Shown here in pieces: positions 51,681-64,000 of a DNA stretch of 64,000 nucleotides. The stretch is from Sulfurovum sp. (GTDB lineage Bacteria; Campylobacterota; Campylobacteria; Campylobacterales; Sulfurovaceae). A model generated the notes under the pieces. That model was not told the origin of the DNA. It worked only from the letters and a program-made list of their open reading frames with translations, and did no database searches. The number at the start of each line of letters is the position of its first letter. Position 1 is the first letter of the stretch. The stretch is from NCBI GenBank assembly GCA_030826885.1, contig JAUUDF010000008.1:1-64000 (forward strand). The letters are read 5' to 3'. A program made the translations under genes and the position numbers.

Positions 51681-52058
51681 ATGAAATACGGTGAAAAAGA
51701 GATACGCGAATTTGACATCAACAAAGCAGAGAACTTCTGGCCCAATGAACATGAGAAAAATTATACCATCAACATAGAACTGCCTGAGTTCATGTGTCTT
51801 TGCCCGCGCTCAGGCTACCCCGACTTCGCTACTCTCAGACTCTCCTATGTACCCGATAAAACAGTTATCGAACTTAAAGCGCTCAAACTCTATATCAACT
51901 CGTTTATGTTCCGTTATATTTCACACGAGAACTCCGCAAACGAGATTTTCGATACACTCTATACAAAACTCAAACCCAAATCGATGAAACTTATTGCCGA
52001 CTTCAATCCCAGAGGAAATGTCCATACCGTCATAGAAATAGACAGCGAAGCGTTCTAG
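51681..52058 (+). CDS. queF: NADPH-dependent 7-cyano-7-deazaguanine reductase
   Basis: FMCLCPRSGYPDFATLRLSYVPDKTVIELKALKLYINSF. Confidence 0.97.
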   Translation: MKYGEKEIREFDINKAENFWPNEHEKNYTINIELPEFMCLCPRSGYPDFATLRLSYVPDKTVIELKALKLYINSFMFRYISHENSANEIFDTLYTKLKPKSMKLIADFNPRGNVHTVIEIDSEAF

Positions 52059-52141
52059 AGACACTTGAAAATATGACAATCTGACATCTATTGTTCTACT
52101 TGCTCCAAAACGATGTATCATACAACATCCCAAAAGAAAGG

Positions 52142-52384
52142 ATGCGTATGATCACATTCAATACTGTCATGCAGCGTGTACGAGAGATACTCCAGCAGCA
52201 GACAGGCAGAGACAAAATACTCGACCGTGATATCGCTTCGGCACTGCAGCTGGATCCCAAATATTTCGCTGTCATCAAACGACGCGGCAAGATACCCTAC
52301 GAATCACTTGCCTATTTTTGCCAAAAACACCATATCAGTCTCAACTGGATTTTACTTGAACAAACACCGACACATTTGACCTAA
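52142..52384 (+). CDS. small CI-repressor-like HTH protein
   Basis: DRDIASALQLDPKYFAVIKRRGKIPYESLAYFCQKHHISLNWIL. Confidence 0.75.
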   Translation: MRMITFNTVMQRVREILQQQTGRDKILDRDIASALQLDPKYFAVIKRRGKIPYESLAYFCQKHHISLNWILLEQTPTHLT

Positions 52385-52436
52385 AGATAATTTCAGGCTA
52401 TAATAGTCCTGTTATCTCACATATAAAGGAAGAAGA

Positions 52437-52775
52437 ATGAGCAAACTTGACGATAAAATCGCACTCTATACAGAAGCGGCAAAAAAACTGGGGCTGGGGC
52501 TGGATGAAGGCTATATTGCAAGCGTTACCAAAGGTCTCGGACCTTCCATTTACAACAAGGATGCCGAAACAGTCTCCTGTTCCCAGGCTTCAGAACTCGA
52601 AACAGTCAAAAAGAATTTTGCCAAAAAGAAACTCGGTGTCACCGACGATGCAGCCATCGATACGGCTATTAAAAAGGTCTGTGAAGCAATGGGCAGTTCC
52701 AACAGAAACAAATACAGAGCACTCTTCTATGCCCTGCTTGCAAAAGAGCTTGGCAAAGAGAGCATCTACGCCTAA
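52437..52775 (+). CDS. DUF2853 family protein
   Basis: MSKLDDKIALYTEAAKKLGLGLDEGYIASVTKGLGPSIYNKDAE. Confidence 0.8.
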   Translation: MSKLDDKIALYTEAAKKLGLGLDEGYIASVTKGLGPSIYNKDAETVSCSQASELETVKKNFAKKKLGVTDDAAIDTAIKKVCEAMGSSNRNKYRALFYALLAKELGKESIYA

Positions 52776-52778
52776 TAA

Positions 52779-53144
52779 TCAGGCTTTGACAAAGAGGAGA
52801 TACTTCTTCATCTCCTCATTCTTCCCAAAACCTACAATCTCCATATCGTTGTACTGTGCATTTACATCCATTCTAAGCTCATACATCATCGTATCCATAT
52901 CAGCTATCAAAAGAGGAGGGATAAGCTCTCCTACAGTGATTTTCGCATTACTGCCGTCCATTTCAAAGGTAAGTCTTTTTGCCACAGGATCAAGATGATA
53001 CCTGTTCAAAGGTGCCTCCCCCGCGTAGATCAGTTTTAAAGGGTCACCCTGATCCTCTTTGAGCAGTCCGGCTGTGACAACATACTCTTCCGCATTGGCA
53101 ATGGATTCACGTATATCCTCTATCAGGTCGATAATGACTTTCAT
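52779..53144 (-). CDS. hypothetical protein
   Basis: 121 aa ORF in a coding gap, convergent with DUF2853. Confidence 0.6.
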   Translation of the reverse strand: MKVIIDLIEDIRESIANAEEYVVTAGLLKEDQGDPLKLIYAGEAPLNRYHLDPVAKRLTFEMDGSNAKITVGELIPPLLIADMDTMMYELRMDVNAQYNDMEIVGFGKNEEMKKYLLFVKA

Positions 53145-53248
53145 TGTGTCCCTTTAAAAATGCTATTATAGTTCAACCGGGATTGAAATAGAATAGTATT
53201 CCTGCTTTCCATAACAGCTAAGGTTTTATTGGATTGTATTCAGGTCTA

Positions 53249-53373
53249 AATAGTTATAGATTTTGTAGTAGTTTGCTGTAAATTTGAAGGTTGTATCGAA
53301 GGAGCGTACTCCCAGTACATGACTGAGATGCTCCTTCAAAGTTATAGTGAAATACTACGAAAGATTAACTATT
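53249..53373. repeat. about 125-bp imperfect inverted-repeat element overlapping the fusA stop codon
   Basis: Arms AATAGTTATAGATTTTGTAGTAGTTTGCTGTAAATTTGAAGG and CCTTCAAAGTTATAGTGAAATACTACGAAAGATTAACTATT pair at about 33 of 42 positions; nested GAAGGAGC/GCTCCTTC and GTACT-CCC-AGTAC. Confidence 0.7.
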
Positions 53374-55455
53374 TCTCTTTTCGATGATCTCTTTGGCTAC
53401 ATTCTGCGGCACTTCTTCATAATGATCGAACTCCATCGCGTATGTCGCACGACCCTGTGTCATAGAACGCAGGTCTGTAGAGTAACCGAACATTTCAGAA
53501 AGTGGAACGAACGCGTTAACGATCTTGTTACCCGCTCTGTCGTCCATACCGGAGACGTTACCACGTCTTTTGGAAATATCACCGATGACATCTCCCATGA
53601 ACTCTTCGGGTACTTCCACTTCAACTTTCATCATTGGCTCAAGGATAACAGGGTTGGCTTCTTTCGCACCTTCTCTGAACCCCATGGAACCTGCAAGTTT
53701 AAATGCCATCTCGGAGGAGTCAACATCGTGATAAGAACCATCATAAAGTGTTACTTTGACATCTTCTACAGGATAGCCTGCCTGGATACCTCTTTGCATC
53801 GCTTCCTGGATACCTTTGTCAACCGGCCCGATGAATTCTTTTGGAATCACACCACCTTTGATCTCATCGACAAACTCGTATCCGCTACCTGGCTCAAGCG
53901 GCTCGATTTTGAGGAATACATGTCCGTACTGACCACGTCCACCAGACTGTTTTGCGTACTTGTACTCTTTGTTGACAGAGCTTCTGATCGTTTCACGGTA
54001 TGCAACCTGAGGTGCACCTACTTCTGCTTCAACTTTAAACTCACGCTTCATACGGTCAACAATGATCTCGAGGTGAAGCTCACCCATACCTGAGATGATC
54101 GTTTGTCCAGACTCTTCATCTGTTGCAACACGGAAAGAAGGATCCTCCGCAGCCAGTTTGCTGAGAGCAATACCCATTTTTTCCTGGTCAGCTTTTGTCT
54201 TAGGCTCAACCGCAACAGAGATAACCGGATCCGGGAAGTCCATTCTTTCAAGAACCACTTTGTCTTTTTCAGAACAGAGTGTATCTCCTGTAGTTGTGTT
54301 CTTCAGTCCGACTACCGCACCGATCTCACCTGCATAGATCTCTTTGACCTCTTCACGCTTAATTGCGTGCATTTTCATAATACGGCCAACACGCTCTTTC
54401 TTCTCTTTTGTAGAGTTGAGTACGTATGATCCTGACTCCAGAGACCCACGATATACACGGATGAATGTCAGCTGCCCGACAAACGGGTCAGTCATGATCT
54501 TGAATGCCAGTGATGCGAACTCACCGTCGTCCGTAGATTCAACAACAACTTCTGCATCAGGGTCATCCATTTTGGTACCACGGATAGGCGGTACTTCTGT
54601 CGGCGCAGGCAGGAAGTCTACAACCGCATCAAGCAGTGTCTGAACACCCTTGTTCTTAAACGCTGTACCACAGGTCATTGGTACGATCTCCATATTGATC
54701 GTTGCCTGCTTGACTCCGTTCATGATCTCTTCATTGGTCAGCTCTTCGCCTTCCATGTATTTTTCCATGAGTGCTTCGTTCGCTTCACAAGAAGAGATCT
54801 CTTCGATCATCTTTTCTCTGTACTCTTCAGCCTGATCGCGAAGTTCATCACGAATCTCCTGCTCATGGTATGCTGAACCCATTGCCGCTTCGGCATCCCA
54901 TACGATCTCTTTCATTTTAACAAGATCGATAATCCCTTCGAAGTTATCTTCTGCACCGATAGGCAGTTGAATAGGCACAGGGTTACCTTTGAGTCTGTCA
55001 CGGATCTGGCGCTCAACTTCAAAGAAGTCTGCACCGGTTCTGTCCATTTTGTTGACAAACACGATAGAAGGTACACCGTAACGGTTTCTCTGTCTCCATA
55101 CAGTTTCAGACTGTGGCTGTACCCCACCAACCGCACAGAATACAGATACTGCACCGTCAAGGACCCTCATAGAACGCTCAACTTCGATGGTAAAGTCAAC
55201 GTGGCCCGGAGTGTCGATAATGTTGATCTGCTTGCCTCTCCACTCACAGGTAGTCGCCGCAGACGTAATGGTAATACCACGCTCCTGCTCCTGCTCCATC
55301 CAGTCCATGGTTGCAGCACCGTCGTGAACTTCACCTATCTTGTGCTCAACCCCTGTATAGAACAGGATTCTCTCTGTAGTTGTCGTTTTACCGGCATCAA
55401 TGTGCGCGGCAATACCGATGTTTCTCAAATCTTCAAGTTTGTGACTTCTTCCCAT
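53365..55455 (-). CDS. fusA: elongation factor G
   Basis: [23 protein letters not shown]. Confidence 0.99.
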   Translation of the reverse strand: MGRSHKLEDLRNIGIAAHIDAGKTTTTERILFYTGVEHKIGEVHDGAATMDWMEQEQERGITITSAATTCEWRGKQINIIDTPGHVDFTIEVERSMRVLDGAVSVFCAVGGVQPQSETVWRQRNRYGVPSIVFVNKMDRTGADFFEVERQIRDRLKGNPVPIQLPIGAEDNFEGIIDLVKMKEIVWDAEAAMGSAYHEQEIRDELRDQAEEYREKMIEEISSCEANEALMEKYMEGEELTNEEIMNGVKQATINMEIVPMTCGTAFKNKGVQTLLDAVVDFLPAPTEVPPIRGTKMDDPDAEVVVESTDDGEFASLAFKIMTDPFVGQLTFIRVYRGSLESGSYVLNSTKEKKERVGRIMKMHAIKREEVKEIYAGEIGAVVGLKNTTTGDTLCSEKDKVVLERMDFPDPVISVAVEPKTKADQEKMGIALSKLAAEDPSFRVATDEESGQTIISGMGELHLEIIVDRMKREFKVEAEVGAPQVAYRETIRSSVNKEYKYAKQSGGRGQYGHVFLKIEPLEPGSGYEFVDEIKGGVIPKEFIGPVDKGIQEAMQRGIQAGYPVEDVKVTLYDGSYHDVDSSEMAFKLAGSMGFREGAKEANPVILEPMMKVEVEVPEEFMGDVIGDISKRRGNVSGMDDRAGNKIVNAFVPLSEMFGYSTDLRSMTQGRATYAMEFDHYEEVPQNVAKEIIEKRNS

Positions 55456-55466
55456 AAGTTATTTCC

Positions 55467-55946
<480 letters not shown>

Positions 55947-56085
55947 TTATCTTCAATCTGCATTGATTTACTCAAGTATCATCCCCGAAGGTTTTATCGA
56001 TGAATACCTGCTTAAGCCCATTACTAAGCTAAACTCAACCTACTGCTCCGCTTATGCGGCAACTTCACCCAAACAAACGTTTAGA

Positions 56086-56457
56086 TTACTTAGGTCTCTT
56101 GGTTCCGTATTTACTTCTTGCGACTTTTCTGTTCGCAACACCGGAAGCGTCAAGCGCACCACGAACAATGTGATACTTCACACCCGGAAGGTCTTTTACC
56201 CTACCGCCACGTACCAGTACAATGGAGTGTTCCTGAAGGTTGTGACCCTCACCACCGATGTATGAGATCACCTCATATCCTGATGTCAGTCTTACTTTTG
56301 CAACTTTTCTCAAAGCTGAGTTTGGTTTTTTTGGAGTCGTTGTATATACTCTTGTACATACCCCTCTTCTTTGAGGGCAACTCTCCAGCGCTGGTGATTT
56401 GGACTTCTTGATCACCTTCTTACGTTCTTTACGAATCAATTGGTTAATTGTTGGCAA
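56086..56457 (-). CDS. rpsL: 30S ribosomal protein S12
   Basis: [15 protein letters not shown]...[27 protein letters not shown]. Confidence 0.99.
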   Translation of the reverse strand: MPTINQLIRKERKKVIKKSKSPALESCPQRRGVCTRVYTTTPKKPNSALRKVAKVRLTSGYEVISYIGGEGHNLQEHSIVLVRGGRVKDLPGVKYHIVRGALDASGVANRKVARSKYGTKRPK

Positions 56458-56672
56458 ATCGTTTCCTTTCTTTTAGTGTTGTTATGCTCTGTGAGCGAAT
56501 TGAATTTCTGGCTGTTACACCATCTCAAAACATCCTAAAAATGATCTAAAATTGTGTAACGATAGAAAAATGGAGGTGTATTATATCGGATTATTCTTTA
56601 GAAAAACTTATACAAAATGGCTTCCAAAAAAGACGGGGAATAGGTAAAAAACAGAAAGTTGATGGCAAGAGC

Positions 56673-56703
56673 ATACTCTACGGAAAGTTTTTCCGTAGAG
56701 TAT
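56673..56703. terminator. perfect 14-bp hairpin just downstream of rpoC
   Basis: ATACTCTACGGAAA-GTT-TTTCCGTAGAGTAT; no clear U tract. Confidence 0.55.
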
Positions 56704-56714
56704 TAAATGAAACG

Positions 56715-64000
<7,286 letters not shown>

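Overview
The window reads as a Campylobacterota (Sulfurovum-like) chromosomal segment. This is inferred from gene content: the ccoNOQP-DUF4006-FixH cluster, a CiaB-like protein, and the rpsL-rpsG-fusA block next to rpoBC. It is mostly housekeeping: cbb3 oxidase operon, ddl, carA, purA-hisZ, tkt, aroK, purN, nnr, rpsU, purT, an sdh/frdAB pair, leuC, rqcH-like NFACT, cdsA, dxr, tsaD, gyrB, queF, fusA, rpsG, rpsL, rpoC and partial rpoB, plus one tRNA-Pro(GGG) with a clear terminator. No CRISPR array, rRNA, IS transposase or prophage was seen. The most notable items are: (1) a large secreted GH18-CBM-CBM-GH19 double chitinase broken by two frameshifts and a Trp-to-TGA nonsense codon; (2) three short intergenic arrays of a 7-bp-period repeat (consensus about ATTNANT), each just upstream of a start codon; (3) a roughly 125-bp imperfect inverted-repeat element overlapping the fusA stop codon; (4) an unannotated 33-aa membrane ORF in the cbb3 operon; (5) an RsbW-like HATPase fused to a GNAT domain; (6) a CiaB-like protein with a gluzincin-type HEYGH...EE motif; (7) a CZB-domain gene interrupted by an in-frame amber codon just before its first zinc-ligand His; and (8) a degenerate GGDEF-EAL protein coupled to gyrB. 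I found no clear multi-gene defence or other novel system.
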